A stretch of 64,000 nt of DNA from Bog-756 sp963776225 (GTDB lineage: Bacteria > Actinomycetota > Acidimicrobiia > Acidimicrobiales > RAAP-2). Positions 1-8,130 of this stretch are shown here, in pieces. Position 1 is the stretch's first letter; every line of letters begins with the position of its first letter. Under the pieces are notes generated by a model. The model was not told where the DNA came from, did not search any database, and saw only the letters and a program-made list of their open reading frames with translations. Location: positions 267,553 through 331,552 of the forward strand of contig CAVZLL010000002.1 of the NCBI GenBank assembly GCA_963776225.1. Direction: 5' to 3'. The position numbers and the translations under genes are program-made.

Positions 1-272
1 CCCCTGCGGGGATGGCCCTCCAGCACGTCGAGGCCGAGCGATCCCGAGAGGTGCACGACCGCGGTGGTGGCCACCGGCTCGATCCGGGCCGCCACCTCGG
101 CCACGACATCGTCGGGGACGGCGAGGAAGAGCAGGTCGACGCCCTGGGCGGCGGCGGACGGTGGGCGCTCGCGGCCCCACGCGCCATCTGACCGGTACCC
201 CCCGACCGCCTGCAGCGCCGCCATCATCGACCGGCCGGCACGGCCGGGTCCGACTACGCGGAATGTGGTCAC
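1..272 (-). CDS. DUF2520/Rossmann-like NAD(P)-binding protein, N-terminal part
   Basis: The gene starts at a GTG and runs off the left edge, so only about 90 residues are visible. They open with an N-terminal beta strand and a glycine-rich dinucleotide loop (VVGPGRAGRSM), followed by a strand reading LLFLAVPDDVVAEVA and then VVHLSGSLGLDVL. This is the pattern of the DUF2520/F420-NADP-oxidoreductase-like Rossmann family. In many actinobacteria a protein of this family lies between folK and panC, which fits its place just downstream of folK. Its substrate is unknown. The family call is good; function is not inferred. Confidence 0.7.
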   Translation of the reverse strand, partial: MTTFRVVGPGRAGRSMMAALQAVGGYRSDGAWGRERPPSAAAQGVDLLFLAVPDDVVAEVAARIEPVATTAVVHLSGSLGLDVLEGHPRR

Positions 273-339
273 GAGACCCCTTTCGACGTTCCGGCCCCGA
301 TGGGTGCCGTTCGCGTCAGAGAATCCGAGTGTTGCCGGC

Positions 340-837
340 TCAGAGCATACCCACGACCCGGACCTCGCCACCAGCGGAGGCCACGGCGGCCGCGTCGGCC
401 AGGTCCGGGGCCAGCTCGGCGAGGGGGGCGAGGACGAACCGGCGCTCCCGCCAGCGGGGGTGGGGCAGGGTGAGCTCCGGATCGTCGAGCACGACCCCGT
501 CGAGCCAGACCAGGTCGGCGTCGAGGGTGCGCGGCCCCCAGCGTTCACCGCGCACACGGCCGGCCGCCGCCTCCAGACGCCGGCAGAGCCCGAGCAGCCG
601 GTAGGGGTCGGTGCCCGGTGCCACCGCCAGCTCGACCAGCAGGTTGAGGTACGGGCCCTGCTCGGGACCGCCCACCGGCTCCGTCTCGTAGACCCGGGAG
701 ACGGCGCTGACCGGCGGGTCCCCGTCGGCACGGAGCCGGTCCACCGCCCGTCGCAGGTGGCCGAGGCGGTCGCCGAGGTTGGAGCCGAGCGAGACGAACG
801 CCCGAAGGGAGGGCGGCTCGGCGACGGGCACGGTCAC
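340..837 (-). CDS. folK: 2-amino-4-hydroxy-6-hydroxymethyldihydropteridine pyrophosphokinase
   Basis: HPPK transfers pyrophosphate from ATP to 6-hydroxymethyl-7,8-dihydropterin, the step before dihydropteroate synthase. The 165-residue length is typical. Visible motifs are SLGSNLGDR (about 16-24), YLNLLVELA, the loop RWGPRTLDADL with the acidic Mg-binding residues, and LPHPRWRERRFVLAPL. Its GTG start overlaps the TGA of folB in a GTGA, so it is probably translationally coupled. It is the last recognised folate gene of the operon. Confidence 0.95.
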   Translation of the reverse strand: MTVPVAEPPSLRAFVSLGSNLGDRLGHLRRAVDRLRADGDPPVSAVSRVYETEPVGGPEQGPYLNLLVELAVAPGTDPYRLLGLCRRLEAAAGRVRGERWGPRTLDADLVWLDGVVLDDPELTLPHPRWRERRFVLAPLAELAPDLADAAAVASAGGEVRVVGML

Positions 838-1229
838 CGGCCGCGGGTCACCCGCACCCCCACGCTTGCGATGTCCGCGGCCAGGGGCGGCCGGAGCTTT
901 CGCAGGGACACCGTCACCCCGGTGATCCGAGGATCGACGTCCAGCACCGCGGCGGCCACCCGCGAGACCAGGCCCTCGAGCAGTCCGTACGAACGGGGAC
1001 CGGCGACCGTGTTCTCGACGACCGCGGCGACCGCGCCGTAGTCGACGGTGTCCGCCAGCCGGTCCGAGTCGCCGCCCGGACCGAGGTCGACCGCCAGGTC
1101 GAGGTCGACCTCGAAGGGCTGGGCGCGGGTCCGTTCCTCGGGGAGCAGCCCGTGGGTGCCCACCACCCGCAGGCCCCGGAGCTCGATCCGGTCCCCTCCG
1201 GCGGGCGCGTCCCGCCCGGGGGGCGGCAT
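834..1229 (-). CDS. folB: dihydroneopterin aldolase
   Basis: FolB converts 7,8-dihydroneopterin to 6-hydroxymethyl-dihydropterin and glycolaldehyde. The 131-residue protein shows IELRGLRVVGTHGLLPEE near the start, DTVDYGAVA in the middle (Tyr-containing active-site strand), LLEGLVSRVA and the C-terminal VTVSLRKLRPPL with the catalytic Lys. The ATG start was chosen because it overlaps the upstream stop in ATGA and leaves a normal-length FolB. A much longer reading of the same frame upstream is an out-of-frame reading of folP and the PTP-like gene, not coding. Confidence 0.94.
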   Translation of the reverse strand: MPPPGRDAPAGGDRIELRGLRVVGTHGLLPEERTRAQPFEVDLDLAVDLGPGGDSDRLADTVDYGAVAAVVENTVAGPRSYGLLEGLVSRVAAAVLDVDPRITGVTVSLRKLRPPLAADIASVGVRVTRGR

Positions 1230-1768
1230 CAGGCGGGGCGCGGGGCGCCGCCGCCGTGTGGGGTCGGGGCCGGGGCGAGCTGGCCGGCCCATGCGACGAC
1301 CTCGCGCCCGGCGGGACCCATCGGGTGCCCGGTCATGTGCTCGAGCACCGTCGTGGCCTGCGGACCGCTCGGAAGACGGTCCGACCACAGCAGATAGCCG
1401 GCGATCACCCCGGCGACCCGGTCCCCGAGCTCCTCCTGGTGGACGAGGATCCGCTCGCCGTTGGCCAGCCGGGTGTGGAGGTCCCGGTAGACCTCTGCCA
1501 GCACGGTCCGCACGTCGCCCGACGCGGGCAGCGGGTAGTGGACGCTTGCCAGCTCCTTCTCCTCGTAGGCCTGCAGGTTGTGGGAGGAGGGCAGCAGCGA
1601 CACCACCCGGGTGAACCCCTGGACCTGGAGCCAGATGATCTCCTCCTGGCGCCGTACCTTGCGGTGGTTGGGGGCGAAGCCGCCGGGCCGCTCGCTCATC
1701 GCCAGCCGGTCCCTGATCACCCAGGTGAAGTTGCGCGGGGGGATCCCCGCCGCCCACTTGCCCTTCAC
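1229..1768 (-). CDS. protein-tyrosine-phosphatase-like protein with catalytic Cys replaced
   Basis: This 179-residue protein sits between folP and folB and overlaps both by 4 bases (GTGA at its start, ATGA at its end), so it is a full member of the folate operon. Its fold signature resembles dual-specificity/atypical tyrosine phosphatases: NFTWVIRDRLAMSERPGG, then EEIIWLQVQGFTRVVSLLP, then a P-loop-like VHQEELGDRVAGVIAGYL. In active enzymes the loop is HCX5R. Here it reads H-Q-E-E-L-G-D-R, so the nucleophilic Cys is Gln while His and Arg remain. It should be catalytically dead as a Cys phosphatase and may act as a binding or regulatory protein. The family call rests on motif reading; function is unknown. 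Confidence 0.72.
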   Translation of the reverse strand: MKGKWAAGIPPRNFTWVIRDRLAMSERPGGFAPNHRKVRRQEEIIWLQVQGFTRVVSLLPSSHNLQAYEEKELASVHYPLPASGDVRTVLAEVYRDLHTRLANGERILVHQEELGDRVAGVIAGYLLWSDRLPSGPQATTVLEHMTGHPMGPAGREVVAWAGQLAPAPTPHGGGAPRPA

Positions 1769-2643
1769 GCTCCGACCTCCGTGTCCGCCATCGGTCTCCG
1801 CGGGCCCGGCGGTCCTGCCCGCTCCGCCCGTGCCGCCGCACGGGCGTCCACCCTGCCGACGAGGAGTGCGGCCTGCACGGTGGCCGCCACGTCGTGGACC
1901 CGGACCATACCCGCACCGCGGGCGAGGGCCCAGGTTGCCGTCGCCAGCGATCCCGGGAGCCGCTCGGCGACCGGGAGCGGCTCGCCGGCCGGTCCGGCCC
2001 CGACCGCGCCCAGGAATCCCTTCCGGCTGGTGCCCACCAGGACCGGATAGCCGCTCGCCACCAGCGTGTCGAGGCCTGCGAGCAGGGACAGATTGTGCTC
2101 GACCGTCTTCCCGAAGCCGATGCCCGGATCGATCCAGACCTCGGCGACCCCTGCCCCGGTGGCCTGCACCGCCCGGTCCACGAGCAGGTCCCGGACCTCG
2201 GCCACCACGTCGTCGTAGCGGGGATCGTCCTGCATCGAGGCAGGCGTGCCCCGGCGGTGCATGGCAACCCACCCAACCCCGCAGCGGGCGGCCACCGGCC
2301 AGAGCGAGGCCGACACGTCGTTGACGAGGGTCGCGCCCTCGCCCACCGCTGCCTCGGCCACCACGTCCTTCGAGGTGTCGACCGACACCCGGACGTGGGG
2401 AGCCAGGGCCCGGATTACCGGGAGCACCCGGCGCAGCTCCTCTTCGACCGGCACCGGCGCGGCGCCCGGCCGGGTCGACTCGCCTCCGACGTCGACGATG
2501 TCGGCGCCTTCGTCGATCATCTCGTGACCTCTGGTGATGGCTCGATCACTCTCGAACCACGAACCGCCGTCGGAGAAGGAGTCGGGGGTCACGTTGAGGA
2601 TCCCCATGACCAGGGCGCGCTCCTCTGCAGCGGGGTGGGGCAT
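1765..2643 (-). CDS. folP: dihydropteroate synthase
   Basis: DHPS condenses 6-hydroxymethyl-dihydropterin pyrophosphate with p-aminobenzoate and is the sulfonamide target. The 292-residue TIM-barrel protein has MGILNVTPDSFSDGG near residue 13, then ADIVDVGGESTRPGA, VSVDTSKDVVAEAA, LVNDVSA, WIDPGIGFGKTVEHN, PVLVGTSRKGFLG and, near the end, MVRVHDVAATVQA, all in canonical order. Start is the ATG 51 bases after folE. The C-terminus runs about 30 residues past the barrel and overlaps the next gene. Confidence 0.96.
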   Translation of the reverse strand: MPHPAAEERALVMGILNVTPDSFSDGGSWFESDRAITRGHEMIDEGADIVDVGGESTRPGAAPVPVEEELRRVLPVIRALAPHVRVSVDTSKDVVAEAAVGEGATLVNDVSASLWPVAARCGVGWVAMHRRGTPASMQDDPRYDDVVAEVRDLLVDRAVQATGAGVAEVWIDPGIGFGKTVEHNLSLLAGLDTLVASGYPVLVGTSRKGFLGAVGAGPAGEPLPVAERLPGSLATATWALARGAGMVRVHDVAATVQAALLVGRVDARAAARAERAGPPGPRRPMADTEVGA

Positions 2644-2694
2644 CGGCCACAGCGTAAACCAGGCCGATCCGACCCGCGGGGGCCGCGGTCCGGT

Positions 2695-3264
2695 TCAGCG
2701 GCCCCGGACGAACTGCATCGCCTCGAACCGGGTGGAGGCGTCGGTGCGGAACAGGCCACGGACTGCGGAGGTCACCGTCGAGGTGCCCGACTTCTTCACC
2801 CCCCGCATCGACATGCAGAGATGCTCGGCGTCGACCACCACCAGGACCCCGATCGGCTCCAGCGCCCTCTCGATCGCGTCGGCGATCTCCGTGGTCATCC
2901 GCTCCTGGACCTGGAGGCGCTTCGCGTAGCCGTCGACCAGGCGCGCCAGCTTGGACAGACCGGTGATGCGGCCGTCCTTGCCGGGGATGTAGGCGACGTG
3001 GGCCCGCCCCATGAACGGCACCATGTGGTGCTCGCAGAGCGACGCGAAGGGGATGTCCCGGACCATGACCATCTCGTCGTGCTCGGCGGCGAAGCCGACC
3101 TCGAGGTGGTCGGCCGGGTTCTCGCCGAACCCAGCGAAGAGCTCCTCGTACATCCTGGCCACCCGGCCCGGTGTCTTCTGCAGGCCGTCCCGGGTCGGGT
3201 CCTCGCCGATTGCCGACAGGATCTCGAGGACGGCCCGCTCGATGCGTTCCTTGTCCACGCTCAC
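2695..3264 (-). CDS. folE: GTP cyclohydrolase I
   Basis: FolE opens the pterin pathway, converting GTP to 7,8-dihydroneopterin triphosphate. The 189-residue protein has the zinc and active-site motifs ASLCEHHMVPF and DAEHLCMSMRGV, plus GLSKLARLVDGYAKRLQVQE. The GTG start is preferred because AGAGGTGGG lies just upstream and it gives the usual FolE length. A more upstream ATG would overlap the end of hpt and add an Arg/Gly-rich stretch with no homology. In many actinobacteria ftsH lies between hpt and folE; here only about 25 bases separate them. Confidence 0.95.
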   Translation of the reverse strand: MSVDKERIERAVLEILSAIGEDPTRDGLQKTPGRVARMYEELFAGFGENPADHLEVGFAAEHDEMVMVRDIPFASLCEHHMVPFMGRAHVAYIPGKDGRITGLSKLARLVDGYAKRLQVQERMTTEIADAIERALEPIGVLVVVDAEHLCMSMRGVKKSGTSTVTSAVRGLFRTDASTRFEAMQFVRGR

Positions 3265-3289
3265 CGGTTGCCCACCTCTCCGTCCGCGG

Positions 3290-3871
3290 CTATCCGACCG
3301 GCCCGGCGTACGCATGGATCGCCGGGAGGTTGCGGTACCGCTCTCCCACGTCGAGGCCGTAGCCGACCACGAAGTCGGCCGGGATGTGGAAGCCGACGTA
3401 CCGCAGGTCGAGCGCGGTCCGCTGCTGGCCGTCCTTGACCAGGAGCGCGCAGACCTCGAGGCTCGCCGGCTGACGGGCGAGCAGGTAGCGCTGGAGGTAG
3501 CTGAGGGTGAGCCCGCTGTCGACGATGTCCTCCACCACGAGCACGTGGCGACCCAGCAGGTCGACGTCCAGGTCCTTGACGATCCTGACCACCCCGGACG
3601 TCCGGGTCGCGCTCCCGTACGACGAGATCGCCATGAAGTCGACCTCGGCCGGCAGGGCGATGGCCCGGGAGAGGTCGCTCATGAACATGAAGGCGCCCTT
3701 GAGCACCCCGACCAGGAGCGGAGCCCGCCCGGCGTAGTCGGCGGTGATCGCCGCGCCGAGCTCGGCGATGCGGGCCTGCAGCACGTCCTCGGGGACGATC
3801 ACCTCGCCGACCTCGACACCCTCCGCGAGGGGAGCCGCCACGCCGGCGTGCCGGCTCCCGTGGATCGTCAC
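3290..3871 (-). CDS. hpt: hypoxanthine phosphoribosyltransferase
   Basis: HPRT salvages hypoxanthine and guanine to IMP and GMP using PRPP. The 193-residue protein has LLVGVLKGAFMFMSDL, the PRPP-binding motif VLVVEDIVDSGLTLSYL (about 107-123) and the purine-binding end DFVVGYGLDVGERYRNLP. The GTG start overlaps the TGA of tilS in GTGA, giving the normal family length. The tilS-hpt pair is a widely conserved bacterial arrangement. Confidence 0.95.
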   Translation of the reverse strand: MTIHGSRHAGVAAPLAEGVEVGEVIVPEDVLQARIAELGAAITADYAGRAPLLVGVLKGAFMFMSDLSRAIALPAEVDFMAISSYGSATRTSGVVRIVKDLDVDLLGRHVLVVEDIVDSGLTLSYLQRYLLARQPASLEVCALLVKDGQQRTALDLRYVGFHIPADFVVGYGLDVGERYRNLPAIHAYAGPVG

Positions 3872-4761
3872 GGCGCGACTGTACCGGAGCGTCGGACGGG
3901 CCCGACCATGGCGATCGAGAGGCGGCCGCGGGACCGGGTCACCCGCAGTCCCCCCGCGAGCTCGGTGGCGCGGTGCTCGAGGCGGGCCACCTCGAGCACC
4001 CGGTCCACCGCCCCGAGGGACGGCGGATGGGCTTCCGGACCGGTGAGCCACCGCCGCACCGTGCGCCGGGCGAGGGGTTCCGGGGCCGCGGCCAGCGCGG
4101 CCGCGTCCGTCGGGTCGATCAGGTCGCCCATCCGGTCGAGGAGGTCGGCGTCGCCGGCGAGGACCCCGGCCTGGCGGGCCAGCACCGGCACCATGTCCCG
4201 GCCGGCGATGGCCGAGCACAGCGGGAGCAGCTCCGCCCGCACCCGGTTGCGGACGAACCGCTCCTCGTGGTTGGACGGGTCGCGGACCGGGCTGAGGGCC
4301 AGTTGCTCACAGAGAGCCGCCGTCTCCGCCCGACGCAGATCGAGCAGGGGATGGACCGGCCCGACCCTCATGGCCGCGAGACCGTGGACGCCCGAGCCGC
4401 GCAACAGGTTGAGGAGGACGGTCTCCGCCTGGTCGTCGGCCGTGTGGCCGGTGGCGGCCCCCGGACCGATCACCTGCCGGCGGGCGGCGCGGGCCCGGGC
4501 TTCGAGGTTCGGTCCGTCGGAGAGCCGGACCCGCTCGGACCGGAACGCCGCTCCGAAGCGCACTGCGGCCGCGGCCACCACCTCCGCCTCGGCCGCCGAT
4601 CCTTCGCGCAGGCCGTGGTCGACGTGGACTGCGGTCACCCGGCAGCCGGCAGCAGTCGCGAGGACCAGCAGGGCCAGCGAGTCGGGGCCTCCGGACACGG
4701 CGCAGACCAGCGGGTCACCCGGTGGGGGGAACGTGCAGCGCCCGAGCAGCTCCCCCACCAT
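3868..4761 (-). CDS. tilS: tRNA(Ile)-lysidine synthetase
   Basis: TilS adds lysine to C34 of the CAU-anticodon tRNA-Ile so that it reads AUA. The N-terminal PP-loop reads VCAVSGGPDSLALLVLA (about 19-35), followed by VHVDHGLR and GHTADDQAETVLLNLLRGSG, the ATPase-type signature of the family. RNRVRAELLP starts the helical domain. At 297 residues it is a short actinobacterial-type TilS. The ATG was chosen 17 bases past the upstream stop; an upstream TTG or GTG in frame would overlap or abut the metalloprotease gene. Confidence 0.93.
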   Translation of the reverse strand: MVGELLGRCTFPPPGDPLVCAVSGGPDSLALLVLATAAGCRVTAVHVDHGLREGSAAEAEVVAAAAVRFGAAFRSERVRLSDGPNLEARARAARRQVIGPGAATGHTADDQAETVLLNLLRGSGVHGLAAMRVGPVHPLLDLRRAETAALCEQLALSPVRDPSNHEERFVRNRVRAELLPLCSAIAGRDMVPVLARQAGVLAGDADLLDRMGDLIDPTDAAALAAAPEPLARRTVRRWLTGPEAHPPSLGAVDRVLEVARLEHRATELAGGLRVTRSRGRLSIAMVGPVRRSGTVAP

Positions 4762-4777
4762 GTCGGGCACGGGGAGG

Positions 4778-5941
4778 TCAGGAGGCAACGGCGGGTGTTG
4801 CACCGACCCGGGAGACCCAGGTCGCCGGATTGCGGATCTCCTCCAGGGTCGGGAGCCACTCGGGTCCGCGCCAGGCACGGTCGAGCAGCGCCGGCCCACC
4901 CGACCCCTCGACCGCGGCGATGAAGCGTTCGCCCTCCTCGTACTGGCGCATCTTGGCCTCGATCCCGATGAGCTGCTGGAGGAGCCGGGCCAGGCCGTGG
5001 GCCTGCTTGCGCCGCTGGCGGAGCACCTCGGCGAAGCGGGCGGCACTCGGGATGCCGGCCGCGCCGGCGCGGTCCATGGTCACGTCCCCGTGTCCCTCGA
5101 GGAGGCTCATCAGGGCCTGGATGCGGTGGAGGCCCTCGAGTTGTTCGGGGGTGGCCACCAGGCCGAGGGCCCCGTTGTCCTGCAACGGGTTGCGGCCGGC
5201 CCGGATCTCGGCGACCATCCGCCTGAGCGACTCGGCCAGCCGGGCCGGATCGGGCTCGAGCGAGCCGATGCCCTCCTCGACCAGGGAGACGAAGTACCCG
5301 CGCATCCAGGGGATGGCGGTGAACTGGCAGCGGTGGGTGACCTCGTGGAGCGCCAGCCAGAGCCGGAACTCGTGGGGATCGAAGCCGTGCTCCTGCTCGA
5401 GGGCGACCACGTTGGGACCGACGAAGTAGACAAGGTCCTGGTCGTCGGTGGCCTCCTCGGTCAGCAGGAGGTCGTACTGACCGAGCACCCGGGTGGAGAG
5501 CCAGCCGAGGACCACCCCCATCTGGGCACCGGTTGCCGCGCGTCCTGCGCTCGCCAGGGGTCCTGCGATCCGGGCGGTCAGCAGGTTGGCCCGCGCCAAC
5601 CGGGACGGGTCGAGACGGTCGAGGTGCGGGCCGAGCAGTCGCTGGAAGCTGGCGACGTTGGCGCTGACCCAGCCGGCGCGGTCGGTGACCCGGGCCCGGG
5701 CCGGTCCTGCCGCCGATCGTAGCCCGGTCGACTCGGCCACCAACTCCTCCGCCTGGGCGGTGAGCTCGGCGAAGTCGGCCTGGAGCAGGTCCGGTCGGTA
5801 GGGTGCGGGCACCCTGGTCCGGTTCCCCACCCAGGCGGCCACACGCTCTGCGGTGTCCCAGCCGACGGCGCCCGCGCCCGCCGCGGGCTCGTCGCCGGGC
5901 ACGTCGACCACATCGGGGGGGCTGGCATCGGTGGGAGGCAC
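4778..5941 (-). CDS. zinc-dependent metalloprotease-like protein, Zincin_2/DUF2342 family
   Basis: About 387 residues with a central gluzincin-type motif LWLALHEVTHRCQF (HEVTH plus downstream acidic residues), matching the actinobacterial Zincin_2 family that often neighbours tilS. The C-terminal half is helical and ends GPEWLPTLEEIRNPATWVSRVG, also typical. Substrate and role are unknown; some members are listed as associated with coenzyme F420 genes. The GTG start is decided by a TACACT -10 element seven bases upstream, implying a leaderless transcript; a longer reading overlaps the anti-sigma gene and looks random. Confidence 0.8.
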   Translation of the reverse strand: MPPTDASPPDVVDVPGDEPAAGAGAVGWDTAERVAAWVGNRTRVPAPYRPDLLQADFAELTAQAEELVAESTGLRSAAGPARARVTDRAGWVSANVASFQRLLGPHLDRLDPSRLARANLLTARIAGPLASAGRAATGAQMGVVLGWLSTRVLGQYDLLLTEEATDDQDLVYFVGPNVVALEQEHGFDPHEFRLWLALHEVTHRCQFTAIPWMRGYFVSLVEEGIGSLEPDPARLAESLRRMVAEIRAGRNPLQDNGALGLVATPEQLEGLHRIQALMSLLEGHGDVTMDRAGAAGIPSAARFAEVLRQRRKQAHGLARLLQQLIGIEAKMRQYEEGERFIAAVEGSGGPALLDRAWRGPEWLPTLEEIRNPATWVSRVGATPAVAS

Positions 5942-5948
5942 GGTGCCC

Positions 5949-5954
5949 AGTGTA
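5949..5954 (-). promoter_or_regulatory. -10 element TACACT for the Zincin_2 gene
   Basis: TANNNT hexamer seven bases upstream of the GTG start. No ribosome-binding site is visible between them, so a leaderless transcript is inferred. Confidence 0.5.
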
Positions 5955-5994
5955 GGGACGTGGGCCGTGCCCGGGGCGGTCGGAGGAGGAGCGG

Positions 5995-6318
5995 TCAGCT
6001 GGGGGCGGGATTGCTCTCCGCCCGGAGTGCATCGGCGACCCTGGCGATGAGCGACTCGGGCACCCGGTCCTTGCAGCGGTTGGCGATCAGCCTCCTGAGC
6101 TCCGACTCGAACCCGTAGGCGTCCACACACGGCCCACAGAGGTCGAGATGCCGGGCGATCTCCACCCGGCGCTGCTCGGTGAGCTCACCGTCGAGGTACG
6201 TGTAGAGCTTCTCGATCGTCTCGTCGCAGCCCACGAATCCGGCCGGGCGGTCCTCCGCCTCCGGTACGCCGGCACCCGGGGTCCCTCCGCCGGTCTCTCG
6301 CTCTCGGTCTCCTCCCAC
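5995..6318 (-). CDS. zinc-binding anti-sigma factor, RsrA/RshA type
   Basis: This 107-residue protein carries the ZAS motif RHLDLCGPC (HxxxCxxC, about residues 56-64) preceded by IEKLYTYLDGELTEQRR, the sigma-binding helix seen in RsrA. In this family zinc release on disulfide formation frees the partner sigma factor under oxidative stress. It starts 11 bases after the sigma gene and is almost certainly cotranscribed with it. The C-terminal helix is rich in Arg and Glu. Identity as a redox sensor is family knowledge; the ligands themselves are visible. Confidence 0.9.
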   Translation of the reverse strand: MGGDRERETGGGTPGAGVPEAEDRPAGFVGCDETIEKLYTYLDGELTEQRRVEIARHLDLCGPCVDAYGFESELRRLIANRCKDRVPESLIARVADALRAESNPAPS

Positions 6319-6329
6319 GTTCGGCGCTC

Positions 6330-6908
6330 CTACCTGGCCTCGTCGGAGGCCCCTACCAGGCCCCGGCTCCGTCCACGCTCTACCAACGCCTTCTGCAGCG
6401 CCCTTCTTCCACGGTGGATCCTGCTCATCACGGTACCGATCGGCACATCGGTGATCTCGGCGATCTCCTTGTAGGAGAACCCTTCGACGTCGGCGAGCAG
6501 CACCGCCATCCGGAACGCCTCGGGAAGCGACTCGATGGCCTCTTTGACGTCGGTGTCGGTGAAGTGGTCGAGCGCCTCGTCCTCCGCGCTCCGCCCGAGG
6601 CCCGCCGAGGGATCGCCGGCCAGGTGGTGGTAGAGGTAGAGGTCCTCGACGTCCTCGACGTCGGCGATCTCAGGACGGCGTTTCCGGGCGCGGTAGATGT
6701 TGATGTAGGTGTTGGTCAGGATCCGGTAGAGCCACGCCTTCAGGTTGGTCCCGCTCTCGAAGGTGCCGAAGGCCCGGTACGCCTTCAGGTACGTCTCCTG
6801 GACCAGGTCCTCCGCGTCGGACGGGTTGCGGGTCATCCGGAGCGCCGCGGTGTAGAGGGCGGGCATGTACTCCATCGCCAGATCGGAGAACGTCGCCTGA
6901 TCGGCCAT
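6330..6908 (-). CDS. ECF RNA polymerase sigma factor, SigR/SigH group
   Basis: The 192-residue sigma factor has region 2 (LYTAALRMTRNPSDAEDLVQE, LKAWLYRILTNTYIN) and region 4 (LPEAFRMAVLLADVEG, YKEIAEITDVPIGTVMSR, RGRRALQKAL). Sequence and adjacency to a ZAS anti-sigma place it with SigR of Streptomyces and SigH of Mycobacterium, which control thiol-stress genes. A TAGGGT -10 lies six bases before the ATG, implying leaderless translation. I see no clear SigR-type GGAAT/GTT promoter upstream, so autoregulation is not supported from sequence. Confidence 0.92.
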   Translation of the reverse strand: MADQATFSDLAMEYMPALYTAALRMTRNPSDAEDLVQETYLKAYRAFGTFESGTNLKAWLYRILTNTYINIYRARKRRPEIADVEDVEDLYLYHHLAGDPSAGLGRSAEDEALDHFTDTDVKEAIESLPEAFRMAVLLADVEGFSYKEIAEITDVPIGTVMSRIHRGRRALQKALVERGRSRGLVGASDEAR

Positions 6909-6914
6909 GCGGAA

Positions 6915-6920
6915 ACCCTA
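6915..6920 (-). promoter_or_regulatory. -10 element TAGGGT for the ECF sigma factor
   Basis: TANNNT hexamer six bases upstream of the ATG start. Leaderless transcription is inferred. Confidence 0.45.
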
Positions 6921-7005
6921 CACAGCCGCGGGACGGCACCCGTTCGGCGACCAGTGGCGACCACGTCCGGGGGCGTGACCGCGACCGTCGCCGGCACCGG
7001 TGCCG

Positions 7006-8130
7006 TCAGCCGACGAGCACGGTCACGCAGGCGTTGGCACCCCTCCCGATCACGTGGGCGAGCCCGACCCGTGCGCCCGCCACCTGGCGGGCCCCGGCGT
7101 CGCCACGGAGCTGGCGCACCAGCTCCACCACCTGGCCGAGTGCCGACGCCCCGAGCGGCTCTCCCTTGGACAGCAGACCGCCGGACGGGTTCACCGGAAT
7201 GCGCCCGCCGATCTCCGTCGTTCCCTCTGCGAGGAGCGCCGACTGCTCCCCCGGCGCGCACAGCCCGAGCTCGGCCCAGGTGAGCAGCTCACGAGCCGCG
7301 TCGGTGTCCTGGCACTCGACGAGGTCGAGATCCCCCGGCCCGAGACCCGCCTGCTCGTAGGCGTCGCGGGCCGCAAGGGTGGTCGGCGGGGTCACCTCGG
7401 AGTCGTCGATGCCGCTCAACGGTGAATCTTCCCCGAGAACGCTCCCCGGGAGGTGGGAGCGCAGCGAGACGCCGGCGACCATCGGCCCTGCCCCCTCGCG
7501 GGCGAGCACGACGGCGGCCGCGCCCTCGTTCGGGGAGCAGAGCATCAGCAGCGTGAGCGGAGGACAGATCATCCGGGAGCCGAGGACCTCGTCGAGGGTG
7601 ACCGGCTTCTGGAACATGGCGTCGGGGTTGGCCACCCCGTTTCCCCGGTTCTTGACCGCGACCCGGCCGAGATGCTCGGCGGTGAGGCCGGTCTCCGCGA
7701 GGAGCCGCTGGGCCCGCAGGGCGAAGAACGCCGGTGCGGGGCTGAGCCCGGCCGCCTCTTGCCACGGGGCGAAGAACGAGGAGCGGATGACCCCCTTCGG
7801 CATCTTCTCGATGCCGAACACCAGCACCCGGTCGTGCCGTCCCGATGCGATGGACGCTGCCGCCAGCTCGAGGGCGGCCCCGCCCGAGGCACACCCCGCC
7901 TCCACGTCGTAGATCGGGATGCCGGTCCCGGCCAGCGCACCGAGGACCCGGTGCCCGGCGGCGACACCGCCGTAGGCGGTGCCGCAGTAGGCCGCCTGCA
8001 CGTCACCCACACCGAGGCCGGCCTCGGCCAGTGCACCCCGGACGGCCACCACCCCCATCGCGGTCGCGGTCATCCCTTCGAACCGCCCGAAGGGATGCAT
8101 CCCCACCCCGACCACTCGGACGCCGGTCAC
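7006..8130 (-). CDS. SCP2-type thiolase / lipid-transfer protein
   Basis: The 374-residue protein has a thiolase fold with the reactive Cys in DVEAGCASGGAALELA (about residue 86) and the C-terminal glycine motif AHVIGRGANACVTVLVG. The His motif region reads GEPLGASALGQV, where classical thiolases have a His-Pro; SCP2-thiolases used in steroid or acyl-CoA chain cleavage often diverge here. The GTG start overlaps the stop of the DUF35-type partner in GTGA. Such thiolase/DUF35 pairs normally form a complex acting in acyl-CoA metabolism. The exact substrate cannot be read. Confidence 0.85.
   Translation of the reverse strand: MTGVRVVGVGMHPFGRFEGMTATAMGVVAVRGALAEAGLGVGDVQAAYCGTAYGGVAAGHRVLGALAGTGIPIYDVEAGCASGGAALELAAASIASGRHDRVLVFGIEKMPKGVIRSSFFAPWQEAAGLSPAPAFFALRAQRLLAETGLTAEHLGRVAVKNRGNGVANPDAMFQKPVTLDEVLGSRMICPPLTLLMLCSPNEGAAAVVLAREGAGPMVAGVSLRSHLPGSVLGEDSPLSGIDDSEVTPPTTLAARDAYEQAGLGPGDLDLVECQDTDAARELLTWAELGLCAPGEQSALLAEGTTEIGGRIPVNPSGGLLSKGEPLGASALGQVVELVRQLRGDAGARQVAGARVGLAHVIGRGANACVTVLVG

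Noticed and set aside
3011..5722. Long plus-strand frame across hpt, tilS and the Zincin_2 gene
   Set aside because: Covers three real minus-strand genes and has no recognisable motif.
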